A stretch of DNA of 64,000 bases. Origin: DATARH01 sp963789255 (GTDB taxonomy: Bacteria; Pseudomonadota; Alphaproteobacteria; ATCC43930; CGMCC-115725). Below, piece by piece: positions 8,867 to 21,061 of this stretch (positions are counted from its first letter, which is position 1; every line of letters starts with the position of its first letter). The translations under genes were made by a program, and so were the position numbers. The stretch is taken from NCBI GenBank assembly GCA_963789255.1, contig CAWBJW010000002.1, forward strand, positions 2,108,001-2,172,000, given 5' to 3'. The notes under the pieces were generated by a model, which had not been told where the DNA came from, ran no database searches, and worked only from the letters and a program-made list of their open reading frames with translations.

Positions 8867-9001
8867 TGGACAGCCTATGCCGAGGCGTACCCGCTCGGCT
8901 CGCGCAGCGGCCCGCGCTTGCCGGCCTGTGTCAGCCTACCCGGGGTGGCCAGGCCGGCCCGTTTGGCGGGTTGCCCCGCCGGACCCGGTGATGGAGTGAC
9001 G

Positions 9002-10268
<1,267 letters not shown>

Positions 10269-10387
10269 GGGCCTGCGGCATCATGATCCCGGAGCCTTGA
10301 CGGCCGGGCGCAGAAAGCCAACCTAAGCACGGCTTATCTACCGCTCGCCACGATCGTCGGCGAGCGGCCTCTGGCAAAAGAGGGCTT

Positions 10388-12793
<2,406 letters not shown>

Positions 12794-12816
12794 TACCTAT
12801 CGCGCTCGTCGTCGCG

Positions 12817-12840
12817 CTGCCGGCAAAATCGCGCCGGCAG
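12817..12840 (+). terminator. possible hairpin terminator after lon
   Basis: An exact 8-bp stem, CTGCCGGC / GCCGGCAG, encloses an 8-base loop 24 bases after the lon stop. No run of T follows, so it would be a weak terminator at best. Confidence 0.3.
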
Positions 12841-12895
12841 GCGGCAACGGCCGGTAACGATTGAAAAAAGCAGTGTTTTGGCAGGCGCAGTGACG

Positions 12896-12924
12896 TTGAC
12901 CCGCCTCGGAGGCCGCTCTAAACT
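12896..12924 (+). promoter_or_regulatory. candidate promoter for hupB
   Basis: TTGACC and TAAACT are separated by 17 bases, ending about 53 bases before the GTG start of hupB. The -35 hexamer matches consensus at five of six positions and the -10 at four of six. This fits HU being strongly expressed apart from lon. Confidence 0.5.
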
Positions 12925-12977
12925 CCGCCGCGGAATTCGCACGCAACCTTCCACATACTCGCCGTAGGGGGCAACAC

Positions 12978-13251
12978 GTGAACAGAAACGAACTCGTCGA
13001 TTCCGTCGCCGGCAAGGCTGATCTGTCGAAATCGGCGGCGAACAAGGCGGTCGAAGCGGTGTTCGAATTCGATCACCGACGCTTTGAAGGGGGGCACCGA
13101 GGTGCGATTGGTCGGGTTCGGCACCTTCTCGGTTGCCCGCCGCGCCGCTTCGGAGGGGCGCAACCCGCGGACCGGCGAAAAGATCAAGATCGCCGCGTCG
13201 AAGCAGGCCAAATTCAAGCCGGGCAAGCGCTTGCGCGACGAGCTCAACTAG
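12978..13251 (+). CDS. hupB: DNA-binding protein HU (one apparent frameshift at 13068)
   Basis: Small basic nucleoid protein that bends DNA as a dimer. The GTG start gives MNRNELVDSVAGKADLSKSAANKAVEAVF. An extra T in the TT at 13068-13069 then breaks the frame. Dropping it restores ESITDALKGGTEVRLVGFGT, then the FSVARRAASEGRNPRTG DNA-binding arm and the tail KFKPGKRLRDELN, for 90 residues in total. HU proteins are normally 90 residues, so the correction is compelling. It follows lon and precedes tRNA-Val, as in many alphaproteobacteria. It was read as one gene rather than a pseudogene for that reason. Confidence 0.93.
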
Positions 13252-13316
13252 AGGCTCGGCCTGACGCCGGCTATGTCACGGACGCCTCGCTTGGGCGAGG
13301 CCGGTCCGGCAGGCCG

Positions 13317-13392
13317 GGGCGATTAGCTCAGCTGGCAGAGCATCTCGTTTACACCGAGAGGGCCGGGGGTTCGAATCCCTCATCGCCCACCA
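13317..13392 (+). tRNA. tRNA-Val (TAC)
   Basis: 76-base cloverleaf: acceptor GGGCGAT with ATCGCCC, D arm GCTC/GAGC, anticodon stem TCTCG/CGAGA around loop TTTACAC (anticodon TAC), T loop TTCGAAT and encoded ACCA. Confidence 0.97.
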
Positions 13393-13429
13393 GCCCCTCA
13401 CGTAGGTCCGATCCCTGCGAACCTCCCGG

Positions 13430-14822
13430 TCAGGTCCGCTGCGGCACCCCGCCTTCGCCTAGATCCCAGTAGATCCCGGCCATCGCGCCGAGAGCTTCGC
13501 GCGCGACCGGAGCCAGCATGTGCTCGTTCGGGGCGTGCTGCGAGCACGAGGCATAGGAATGCGGGACCCACACGGTCGGCATGCCGAGGTCCTTGGCGAA
13601 AATGTCGTTCGGCAGCGAGCCGCCAAGATTGGGCAGGATGGCGGGCGACTTGCCCGTCGTCGCGGTGATCGAGGCCGCCGCCCAGCGCACCCAGGGGTGA
13701 TCGGGGTCGAGCCGCGTTGCCGCGAAATAGGCCTTCTTCCAGCGTTCGATCCTGACCATCGGGAAGCCGTGCGCGTCGAGATGGCGGCGCAGCGCCGGCA
13801 GGAAGTTCTCGGGATCGACGCCGACGACAAAGCGGATCTGGCAGGTCGCCTTGGCCTTGGGCGGGATCGCGTTGACCGGGTTGTCGGGGTTGCCGGTGGC
13901 GAACGCGAGCACCTCGAAGCTGCACCAGCCAAACACCTTCTCGCTCGGGCTCAGCCCGGGTTCGCCCCAATCCGGGTCGATCTCGGGCGCGCCCTCGCCG
14001 CCATCCACGGGACAATCGGCAAGTGCCACCCGCACCGAGTTCGGCAGGTGGCTCGGGACCCACTCGCGCACCCGGATCGCGCCCTTTGGGCTGGCGATCG
14101 TCGCCAGAGCATGGGCGAGGATGATGCCGGGGTTGGCCAGGAGCCCGCCCCAATTGCCGGAATGATGGCCGCCCTCGCGCAACTCGACGCAGAGGTCGAA
14201 ATTCATCGCACCGCGGGCGCCGAGAAAGATCGTCGGCCGTTCCGGCGCGAGGCGCGGTCCATCCGAGGCGATCAGCACATCGGCGGCGAGCCGGTCCTTG
14301 TACTGCCGGCACACCTCGCGCAGCCCCGGCGAGCCGATCTCCTCGCCGGTCTCGATCAACAGCACCGCATTGAAGCCCAGCCGGCCGCGCGTCTTCAGCA
14401 CGGCTTCGAGCGCGGCGAGATTGATCGTGTGCTGGCCCTTGTTGTCGGCCGTGCCGCGGCCGTAAAGGCGGTCGCCCTCCTGCTGCAAACGCCAGGGCGA
14501 CAGCCCGTCATGCCACTGTGCGTTCGAGCCCGCGGATCACGTCGCCGTGGCCATACCCGAACACGGTGGTCGCGGCGCCCGGTTCGCGCCGCTCGGCGAT
14601 CAGGACAGGCCCGCCGCGCACCGGGTTTGCGACGATCTCACTGGAAAAGCCAAGCCGGGCGAGCGATGGCGCGATCTCGTCGGCGAGATAGGCGTGGAGC
14701 ACCGGCAGGCGTTCCTCGACCTGGCTTTCGGTCGGGATCGCGACGCGGCGCGCGAGGTCGGCGAGGAAGCCGCCTTCGTCGAAATAGCGTTCGGCGGCGG
14801 CAATGGCGGCGGCGCGGGTCAT
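13430..14822 (-). CDS. M20-family metallopeptidase (one apparent frameshift at 14519)
   Basis: Zinc-dependent exopeptidase or amidohydrolase of the ArgE/DapE/carboxypeptidase group. The ATG at 14822, preceded by GGGAGGT, gives MTRAAAIAAAERYFDEGGF. The first metal-binding histidine lies in YGHGDVIRG. One extra base at 14519 then breaks the frame; removal joins it to QWHDGLSPWRLQQEGDRLYG and the RGTADNKGQH segment. The catalytic glutamates lie in LLIETGEEIGSPG. A bulge-type dimerisation domain and a terminal histidine region (EHMLAPVAREALG) follow. The corrected length is 463 residues, normal for the family. It converges on tRNA-Val and is divergent from the lactonase gene. The substrate is unknown. 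Confidence 0.87.
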
Positions 14823-14897
14823 GGGACCTCCCGAAATGGACAGGGCGGAGACCAGACCTAGGATACGACAAAGACGCGAGCCAGAGGGAGGAAGCTG

Positions 14898-15767
14898 ATG
14901 CAGGGGCTGTCGCAGATCGTCGAAGGGGGCGAGGCTCAGCGCCTGGCCACCGGCTTCACCTTCACCGAGGGGCCGCTCTATCACCCTGACGGGTTCTACT
15001 ATTTCGTCGATGTGCGGACGAGCAAGTTCTACCGGCTGCGGCCGGGCAGCCCGGTTGAGCTGTTGCGCGAGAACACCGGCGAGGGCAACGGCACGACGTT
15101 CGACCCTGAGGGCCGCCTGGTGCTCTGCGAAGGCGGCAACCGGCGCCTGACGCGCTGGCCGGCCGACGGAAAATTTGCCTCCGGCGAGTTGCTGATCGGC
15201 CGCTTCGAGGGCAAGCGGCTCAGCCGCCCGAACGATGTCGTGTGCAAATCCGACGGCAGCATCTATTTCACCAATCCGGGGCTGCGCATCCCGCTCGCCG
15301 AACGCGAGCTCGACCCTTCCGCGATCTATCGGATCAGGCCCGACGGCTCGGCCAGTCATGTGGCCGATTTCGAATACCCGAACGGGCTCGCCTTCTCGCC
15401 CGATGAGCGCACCCTCTATGTCGCGAACACCCGCTTTGCGATGTATATCCATGCGCTCGAGCTCGACGGCGCCGGCAACGTCGTGCGGCGGCGGATCTTC
15501 GCCGACATGTCGTCGGACGAAAAAATCGGTGTGCCCGACGGCATGAAGGTCGATGTCGAGGGCCGGATCTATTGCACCGGTCCGGGCGGCACCTGGGTCT
15601 TCGCGCCTGACGGCTCGCAGATCGGCATCATCAAGACGCCCGAGGTACCGGCCAATCTGTGCTTCGGCGGCCCCGACATGAAGACGCTGTTCTTCACGGC
15701 GCACACATCCGTATACAGCCTGCGGGTTAAGGTGCCGGGCCTCCCGGGGCATCCCTACCGCCGGTGA
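14898..15767 (+). CDS. SMP-30/gluconolactonase family protein
   Basis: Six-bladed beta-propeller hydrolase of 289 residues, probably opening a lactone in sugar or aromatic catabolism. Typical elements are GFTFTEGPLYHPDGFYYFVD with the metal-binding Glu near the start, SRPNDVVCKSDGSIYFTNP with the Asn-Asp pair, YPNGLAFSPDERTLYVANT, and VPDGMKVDVEGRIYCTGPGG with another metal Asp. There is no signal peptide. The ATG follows a strong GGGAGGAAG site. The gene is divergent from the M20 peptidase and ends at a symmetrical hairpin. Its place beside oxygenase-type genes suggests a shared catabolic role, which is inference only. Confidence 0.9.
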   Translation: MQGLSQIVEGGEAQRLATGFTFTEGPLYHPDGFYYFVDVRTSKFYRLRPGSPVELLRENTGEGNGTTFDPEGRLVLCEGGNRRLTRWPADGKFASGELLIGRFEGKRLSRPNDVVCKSDGSIYFTNPGLRIPLAERELDPSAIYRIRPDGSASHVADFEYPNGLAFSPDERTLYVANTRFAMYIHALELDGAGNVVRRRIFADMSSDEKIGVPDGMKVDVEGRIYCTGPGGTWVFAPDGSQIGIIKTPEVPANLCFGGPDMKTLFFTAHTSVYSLRVKVPGLPGHPYRR

Positions 15768-15779
15768 GCGTATAAGAGA

Positions 15780-15810
15780 CCCCATGGCCGGGGTTGTCCC
15801 GGCCATGGGG
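15780..15810. terminator. bidirectional hairpin terminator
   Basis: A perfect 13-bp stem, CCCCATGGCCGGG / CCCGGCCATGGGG, has a 5-base loop (GTTGT). It lies in the 73-base gap between the + strand lactonase (ends 15767) and the - strand iron-sulfur remnant (ends 15841), where a shared terminator would be expected. No T run follows on either side. Confidence 0.6.
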
Positions 15811-15840
15811 GCGTTGGATTCTGCCTACGTGTGAATTCCT

Positions 15841-16100
15841 CTATTCGGCTCGCTTCTTCCTGGCGGCGAGCTTGACCGCGGCGATGATCTCGAGATAGGC
15901 GCCGCAGCGGCACAGATTGCCGGAGAGGTAATGGCGGATCTCGTCGTCGCTCGGGTCGGGCGTCTCGTCGAGCAGCGGTTTCGTCATCAGCACGAAGCCC
16001 GGGGTGCAGAAGCCGCACTGGAAGGCGCCCGCCTCGATAAGGGCCTGCCGCACCGAGTCGAGTTCGCCGCCATGCGCGAGATGCTCGACCGTGACGAACG
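15841..16100 (-). pseudogene. truncated [2Fe-2S] subunit of a molybdenum hydroxylase (CoxS-like), 3' end only
   Basis: Encodes only the C-terminal part of a xanthine-dehydrogenase-type small iron-sulfur subunit. Recognisable are VTVEHLAHGGELDSVRQALIEAG (split by reading), the cluster-binding QCGFCTPGFVLMT, and LSGNLCRCGAYLEIIAAVK. The N-terminal plant-ferredoxin domain with its own cluster is absent. Upstream of about 16100 the frame continues to 16197 but no longer resembles the family, and the divergent gene at 16197 begins there. No large molybdopterin subunit is adjacent. It is therefore a remnant, probably left when the neighbouring segment arrived or a deletion occurred. One of the two expected clusters would be missing if it were expressed. 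Confidence 0.75.
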
Positions 16101-16196
16101 GGCTCGCGGCAGCGCTTCTCCCGGAACCGTCCGGTTCCCTTCCCGGTGCGGCGACTATAGGCTGGTCGGCAGGCCGGGCAAAATGGGGGCGGCGCA

Positions 16197-17126
16197 ATGA
16201 AGCTCGCGATACCGGATCTGATCTCGAACTCGTACTTCCCGGCTCTGGCCGCGGCCGAGCTCGGGTTTTTCGCGCGCGAAGGCCTCGACGTGTCGGCCGA
16301 GCTGATCTTCCCGGTCGATCGCGCTTACGAGGCGCTGCGCGACGGCGCGGTCGATTTCGTCGGCGGCGCGGCGCATGGCGCGCTGGCGGCGTTTCCCGAA
16401 TGGCGCGGCGTCAGGCTGCTCGGCGCGCTGGCGCAGGGCATGTACTGGTTTCTCGTGATGCGCGCCGACCTCGGCATCGCGCGCGGCGACCTTGCGGCGC
16501 TCAAGGGCCGGCATATCGGCGCCGCGCCCTGGGTCGAGATGGGGCTGCGCGGGCTGCTCGCCGCCGCCGGCCTCGACCCCGAGCGCGACGGCATCCGCAT
16601 CGGCCCGGTTCCCGGGGCGACCGGTACATCCGTCAATTTCGGGCTGACCGCGGCCGAGGCGCTCGAAGTTGGCGCGGTCGACGGGTTCTGGGCCAACGGC
16701 ATGGCGACCGAAATCGCGGTGACGCGCGGCGTCGGAACGGTCGTCCTCGATGTGCGGCGCGGCGACGGACCGCCCGGCTGTTTCGACTACACGATGCCGG
16801 TATTGGCGGCGACCGGCCGCCTGGTCGAGCGCTCGCCCGATATCGTCGCCGGCGCGGTGCGCGCGCTCGTCGCGGCGCAGGATGGGTTAAAGGCTGACGT
16901 GTCGCGCGCTACCGAAGTCGGCGAGAAGCGCTTCCCGCTGCGCGAGGCCGGGCTGATCGCCGGCATCGTCAGGCGCGATCTGCCCTTTTACGACGCCGCG
17001 ATCGGCGAGAGATCGGTGACCGTGATCAACGCGTTCGCCCGCCGCATGGGGGTCCTCGACGACGCTGCCCCCTATGCCGATATTGTCGCGACCCAGTTCC
17101 GCCATCTCTGGCATTCCGGCGTGTGA
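16197..17126 (+). CDS. NMT1/THI5-like substrate-binding domain protein without signal peptide
   Basis: Periplasmic-binding-protein fold of the nitrate/taurine/pyrimidine-precursor class, 309 residues. It opens MKLAIPDLISNSYFPALAAAELGFFAREGLDV, the usual start of the mature domain, followed by VDFVGGAAHGALAAFPEW and GVDPERDGI-like segments. No export signal precedes this, and the ATG at 16197 follows a GGGGGCGG site, so the protein appears cytoplasmic. No ABC permease or ATPase gene is nearby. Instead it lies 16 bases before two HpaB-type monooxygenase genes. It may sense or deliver a small molecule for those enzymes, or be a catalytic THI5-like protein. The role is unknown. Confidence 0.75.
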   Translation: MKLAIPDLISNSYFPALAAAELGFFAREGLDVSAELIFPVDRAYEALRDGAVDFVGGAAHGALAAFPEWRGVRLLGALAQGMYWFLVMRADLGIARGDLAALKGRHIGAAPWVEMGLRGLLAAAGLDPERDGIRIGPVPGATGTSVNFGLTAAEALEVGAVDGFWANGMATEIAVTRGVGTVVLDVRRGDGPPGCFDYTMPVLAATGRLVERSPDIVAGAVRALVAAQDGLKADVSRATEVGEKRFPLREAGLIAGIVRRDLPFYDAAIGERSVTVINAFARRMGVLDDAAPYADIVATQFRHLWHSGV

Positions 17127-17142
17127 CCGAAAGAGAGGAACG

Positions 17143-18639
17143 ATGCGAACCGGCGCCGAATACCGCGAAGCGCTGCGCGACGGCCGCAAGGTCTGGGTGA
17201 TGGGCGAGGGCCTGGTCGAGGACGTAACGACGCATCCGGCGACCGGCGCGATGGTCGAGGAATATGTCGCCTGGTACGATCGTCATTTCGATCCGGCCTG
17301 GGAGGACATCCTGATCGCCCCGCCGGCGGCCGGCCGCGAGGGCACCGCCTGGGCCTATGTCCTGCCGCGAACCTCGGAGGATCTGACCGGCATGGGCCGG
17401 TCCTTCGCCAGGACGGTTTTTCTGAGCGCCGGCAACATCACCCATACCCCGGCCTACGGCCATCTGATCGCGCTCGGCGTCTTGACCGCGGTGCAGCAGC
17501 GCAATGTCTCCGACAAGCAGATCGCCGATGCGACGGCCTATCGCGCGCTGATCGCCGAGACCGGGCGGTTTCTAACGTTTTGCGGCGGCGCCGCCCCGCT
17601 CGGCTTCCGGCTGCGCGAGGACCCGCGCGAACGGGCGGCGCTTCGGGTGGTGCGAGAGAGCGATGCCGGGGTCGTGCTGAACGGCAGGCTCGGTATGCAT
17701 ACCAGCCCGGCCTATGCCGAGGACGTTTATGTCGGCGCGCTCAACGGCGTCCAGATCGGCGAACACCATGCGAGCTTCGTGGTGCCGGTCGCGGCGCCGG
17801 GGGTGACCATTTTGTGCCGCAAGATCGCGGCGCGCGGCGCGAGCCGGTTCGCCGCACCGCTGTCACAGCGCTTCGACGAGCTCGACGGCCAGATGTGGCT
17901 CGACGAGGTGTTCATTCCGTGGGAGCGTGTGTTTCTCGTCGAGCCGTCGCCCGAGCCGATCGCCACCTGGCTCTTGTGGCATCATCTTTACGGCTGGCTC
18001 GCCAAGGCCGAGTTCACCCTCGGCCTCGCGCTCGCCCTCGCGCATGCGATGGGGCTGAAGGAACACGAGCAGACCGTCGACTACCTGGTCGATCTGGTGG
18101 TGGAGGTGCAGACCGTGCGCAGCTGCCTCACCGCCGCCGAGCGCGACCCCAGCTTCACCGCGGCCGGGTATTGCGTCGCCAATCACAACCATCTGATGCC
18201 CGGCGGCCTTTCGATCCTGAAGGCGCGCCAGCGCATCAGTGAGATCCTGCGCATCGTGCCGGGATCGTCCTTGGTCGTCGCGCCGTCGGACGGCGATCTC
18301 GCCGACCCGGCAATCGCCGCCGGGCTTGAGGAATGCTTCGGCGGCGGCGGCTACACCGCAACGCAGCGCGCCGCGCTGTTGCAGCTTGCCGCCGACCACG
18401 TGTCCTCGGCGCTCGACGGCCGCGAATTGTCGTTCGAGCTGCACGCCAGCGGCGGCGTCCCGGCCTGGCGCGGAAGGTTGCGGCGCGGCTTTCCCAGCTA
18501 CAACGAGCTCGCCAACGCGGTGCTCGGCGCCCTCGACCTGGCGATGCCGGAGATCGACCTCGGCGCCATCCCCGCCGCCCCGATGGTGCCGCGCCGCGTC
18601 AACGTGGCGCCGGAACCGGCGCGCAAGACCGGGGCATGA
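17143..18639 (+). CDS. 4-hydroxyphenylacetate 3-monooxygenase (HpaB) family protein, copy 1
   Basis: Large component of a two-component FADH2-dependent monooxygenase, 498 residues. It starts MRTGAEYREALRDGRKVWVM, the family opening, followed by EDVTTHPAT and YVAWYDRHFDPAW. The central FAD-binding beta domain includes GRLGMHTSPAYAEDVYVG, and the C-terminal helical domain includes WLDEVFIPWERVFLV, YGWLAKAEFTLGLALALAHA and IVPGSSLVVAPSDGDL. The ATG at 17143 follows GAGAGGA. No HpaC-type flavin reductase is in the window. Its stop overlaps the start of a second, closely similar gene. The substrate is not known and need not be 4-hydroxyphenylacetate. Confidence 0.88.
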   Translation: MRTGAEYREALRDGRKVWVMGEGLVEDVTTHPATGAMVEEYVAWYDRHFDPAWEDILIAPPAAGREGTAWAYVLPRTSEDLTGMGRSFARTVFLSAGNITHTPAYGHLIALGVLTAVQQRNVSDKQIADATAYRALIAETGRFLTFCGGAAPLGFRLREDPRERAALRVVRESDAGVVLNGRLGMHTSPAYAEDVYVGALNGVQIGEHHASFVVPVAAPGVTILCRKIAARGASRFAAPLSQRFDELDGQMWLDEVFIPWERVFLVEPSPEPIATWLLWHHLYGWLAKAEFTLGLALALAHAMGLKEHEQTVDYLVDLVVEVQTVRSCLTAAERDPSFTAAGYCVANHNHLMPGGLSILKARQRISEILRIVPGSSLVVAPSDGDLADPAIAAGLEECFGGGGYTATQRAALLQLAADHVSSALDGRELSFELHASGGVPAWRGRLRRGFPSYNELANAVLGALDLAMPEIDLGAIPAAPMVPRRVNVAPEPARKTGA

Positions 18640-20132
18640 TGATGCGGACCGGTGCCGACTACCGCGAGGCGCTGCGCGACGGCCGCAAGGTCTGGGTGAT
18701 GGGCGCGGGCGCGGTCGCCGACGTGACCACCCATCCGGCAACCCGCGCGATGGTCGAGGAATATGTCGCCTGGTACGACCGGCATTACGATCCGGCGTGG
18801 CAGGACACGCTGCTCGCCCCCGCGGTCGCCGGTGGCGAATGCGCCCCGTGGGCCTTTGTGCTGCCGCGGTCGGCGGAAGACGTGATCGGGATGGGCCGTT
18901 CCTTCGCGAAAACCACGTTCCTCTCCGCCGGCAACATCACCCACGACCCCGCCTACGGCAATCTGATCGCGCTCGGCGTCCTGGCCACCGTTGAGGCGCA
19001 AGGCGTCTCGGCAGCGCAGGCCGGCAATGCGCTCGCCTATCGCGATCGGATCGCCCGCACCGGACGGTTCATCACCTACTGCGGCGGTGCCCCGATCATC
19101 GGGCAACGGATGCGGCCCGATCCGGCCGACCGGGTGGCATTGCAGCTGGTGCGCGAGACCGACGCCGGAGTCGTGATCCGCGGCAGGCTCGGCATGCACA
19201 CCAGCCCGGCCTTTGCCGAGGACGTTTATGTCGGCGGCCTGTCGGGCGTCGATATCGGGGACAATCGCGCCGGGTTCGTCGTGCCGGTCGGCGCGGCCGG
19301 GGTCACGATCCTGTGCCGCAAGAGCGCCGCACGCGACGCCAACCCGTTCATCTCGCCGCTGTCCTCCCGCTTTGACGAACTCGACGGCCAGATGTGGCTC
19401 GACGATGTGTTCGTGCCGTGGGAGCACGTGTTTTTCGTCGGCGCCGATCCCGACCCGATCGCGCGCTGGCTGCGCTGGCATCATCTATACGGCTGGCTGG
19501 CGAAGGCCGAGTTCACGCTCGGTCTGGCGCTGGCCCTCGCCGATGCGATGGGGCTGAAGGAACACGAGCCCACCGTCGACTATCTGGTCGATCTGGTCGT
19601 CGCGGTGCAGACCGTGCGCGCCTGCCTCGTGGCCGCCGAGCGCGACCCGGAGTTCACCCCGTCCGGCTATTGCTACCCCAACCATTGCCATACCGCGGCA
19701 GGCGGCATCGTCCTGTTCAAGGCGCGCCAGCGGATCTCGGAACTGCTGCGCATCATCCCCGGTTCCTCGCTGGTCGTCGCCCCGGCCGACAGCGATCTCG
19801 CCATGCCCGAATTGGCGGCGGGACTTGAGGAATCGTTCGGCGGCGGCGGATATACGGCATTGCAGCGCGCGGCGCTGTTGCAACTCGCCGCCGATCATGT
19901 CTCCTCGGCGCTCGACGGCCGCGAATTGTCGTTCGAGCTTCATGCGAGCGGCGGCCTGCCCAACTGGCGCGGCTGGCTCCGGAAAAACTTTGTCGATTAC
20001 AACGCGCTGGCCAATGCGGTGCTGGGCGCGATCGACATGCCGATGCCGCAGGTCGATGTCGGCAACATCCCGGCCGCCCCGATCGCCCGGCGCCGCCCGG
20101 TCATGCCGCCAGCGGCGCTCGACAAAGGCTAA
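18636..20132 (+). CDS. 4-hydroxyphenylacetate 3-monooxygenase (HpaB) family protein, copy 2
   Basis: Tandem paralogue of the preceding gene with the same length and domain plan. Long stretches are identical, for example MVEEYVAWYDRH, SSALDGRELSFELHASGG and YGWLAKAEFTLGLALALA, while other segments differ (TYCGGAPIIGQRMRPDPADR against FCGGAAPLGFRLREDPRER). Three consecutive in-frame ATG codons (18636, 18639, 18642) are possible starts. The first overlaps the upstream TGA as ATGA, suggesting translational coupling, while the third matches the start of copy 1. The pair could form a hetero-oligomer or act on different substrates. Nothing shows loss of function in either. Confidence 0.87.
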   Translation: MMMRTGADYREALRDGRKVWVMGAGAVADVTTHPATRAMVEEYVAWYDRHYDPAWQDTLLAPAVAGGECAPWAFVLPRSAEDVIGMGRSFAKTTFLSAGNITHDPAYGNLIALGVLATVEAQGVSAAQAGNALAYRDRIARTGRFITYCGGAPIIGQRMRPDPADRVALQLVRETDAGVVIRGRLGMHTSPAFAEDVYVGGLSGVDIGDNRAGFVVPVGAAGVTILCRKSAARDANPFISPLSSRFDELDGQMWLDDVFVPWEHVFFVGADPDPIARWLRWHHLYGWLAKAEFTLGLALALADAMGLKEHEPTVDYLVDLVVAVQTVRACLVAAERDPEFTPSGYCYPNHCHTAAGGIVLFKARQRISELLRIIPGSSLVVAPADSDLAMPELAAGLEESFGGGGYTALQRAALLQLAADHVSSALDGRELSFELHASGGLPNWRGWLRKNFVDYNALANAVLGAIDMPMPQVDVGNIPAAPIARRRPVMPPAALDKG

Positions 20133-20508
20133 TTCCCGGGACACGCGGTAATTCGCGGATCGGGGATCGGGATTTTCGTAAATTTGCCGCGGCGTGGCCG
20201 GGCGCCTGTCGAGGGGTGGACTGCGATGATTGACTATCGGCCAGCGACAGGGGGCGACGATCGAAGCGCGCGACGCGCAACGCCTCGGCACGCTCCGCCC
20301 GCCGACCGGGCTTTCGTCTCCCGCGCTGCGCAACCGCCTCGCCGCCGCCCTCGATCCCGCCTAGCGGCGCATAAACCGACCGAGACCGCTCGTTTCCGGA
20401 GAGCTGCACAACCATGTCTTCGTTTCGGCCAAAATCATCCGGTCGGACCCAGCGATCCATAGCCCCGTGACGGCGGGTCAATCGTCGTGGTTTTAATAAT
20501 TTCTCATA

Positions 20509-20537
20509 TTGACATTTCCTGCGAGATGTGGTATAAA
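20509..20537 (+). promoter_or_regulatory. near-consensus sigma-70 promoter
   Basis: TTGACA (20509-20514) and TATAAA (20532-20537) are 17 bases apart: a perfect -35 and five of six for the -10, in one of the few AT-rich patches of the window. The next clear coding start downstream is the ClC gene, 500 bases away. Confidence 0.65.
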
Positions 20538-20553
20538 TACAACTTAAGATCAC

Positions 20554-20577
20554 GAGAGAGCGAGAGAGCGAGAGAGC
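20554..20577 (+). repeat. three tandem GAGAGAGC units
   Basis: Exact 8-base unit repeated three times, 16 bases after the -10 hexamer at 20532-20537, so at or just after the predicted transcription start. Confidence 0.85.
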
Positions 20578-20995
20578 GGGTTGAGTGGTGCGAGTGATTG
20601 TTTCGCAATTATTCCTTCCGGTGGCCGTGGCGTTCGTGCGCTTCGCAGCGGGCGCGTGGCGCGACAGCGGAAGGGCCTGCTCGCCCGCTTTTCGCCTGCG
20701 GGTAACAGGGGAAACAGGAGGGTCGCCGCGGCGCGCGGCGCGGTTGCTGCGTGTCGAGCCCGGCGCCGAGATCTGTCGTGCTGCACTGCGACATCGCGGC
20801 GCGGACCGCGATTGTCGCCGGAATGTGATGGTGCCATTCTTGGCTAAGAATACTATCTGATCCTTGCCCGTCGGCATTCCCGGATGCCGCGACGGGTTGG
20901 CATTTATTGGGGGCGGCCGCGGAGGTCGGATCGGGGATGGCGCGGTGAGTTCTGATCCAGGAACAGGAACTCGATCCCGGGAACGCCTCACTTGA

Positions 20996-21061
20996 CGCTC
21001 CCCGGACACCCCCCCTGACCGCCCCCGAGGGCGCGTCCTCGGGGGGGGTGTCCGGGGAGCG
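20996..21061. repeat. 20-bp perfect inverted repeat with a nested hairpin
   Basis: CGCTCCCCGGACACCCCCCC (20996-21015) is exactly complementary to 21042-21061. The 26-base spacer contains a second stem, CCCCCGAGG / CCTCGGGGG. The right arm covers the GTG assigned as the ClC start, so the fold would occlude initiation or act as a terminator before the gene. Confidence 0.8.

Larger units (their letters stand above)
20133..21047. other. 915-bp non-coding region with promoter, GA repeats and hairpins
   Basis: No convincing gene. Several frames are open but look like shadows of each other. What can be seen: an AT-rich patch (about 20490-20545) holding a near-consensus promoter, three GAGAGAGC repeats right after it, an imperfect hairpin at about 20867-20896 (CCCGTCGGCAT / ATGCCGCGACGGG), and a 20-bp inverted repeat at the ClC start. 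A transcript from the promoter to the hairpin would be about 350 bases, compatible with a small RNA or a leader. Confidence 0.5.

Noticed and set aside
13284..13301. GCCTCGC / GCGAGGC stem between hupB and tRNA-Val as a terminator
   Set aside because: Short stem with no T run in a GC-rich genome where such stems are common.
20581..20860. Two short + strand frames after the strong promoter
   Set aside because: Non-ATG starts, shadow-like composition and no homologous feel. Kept only as part of a possible small RNA region.
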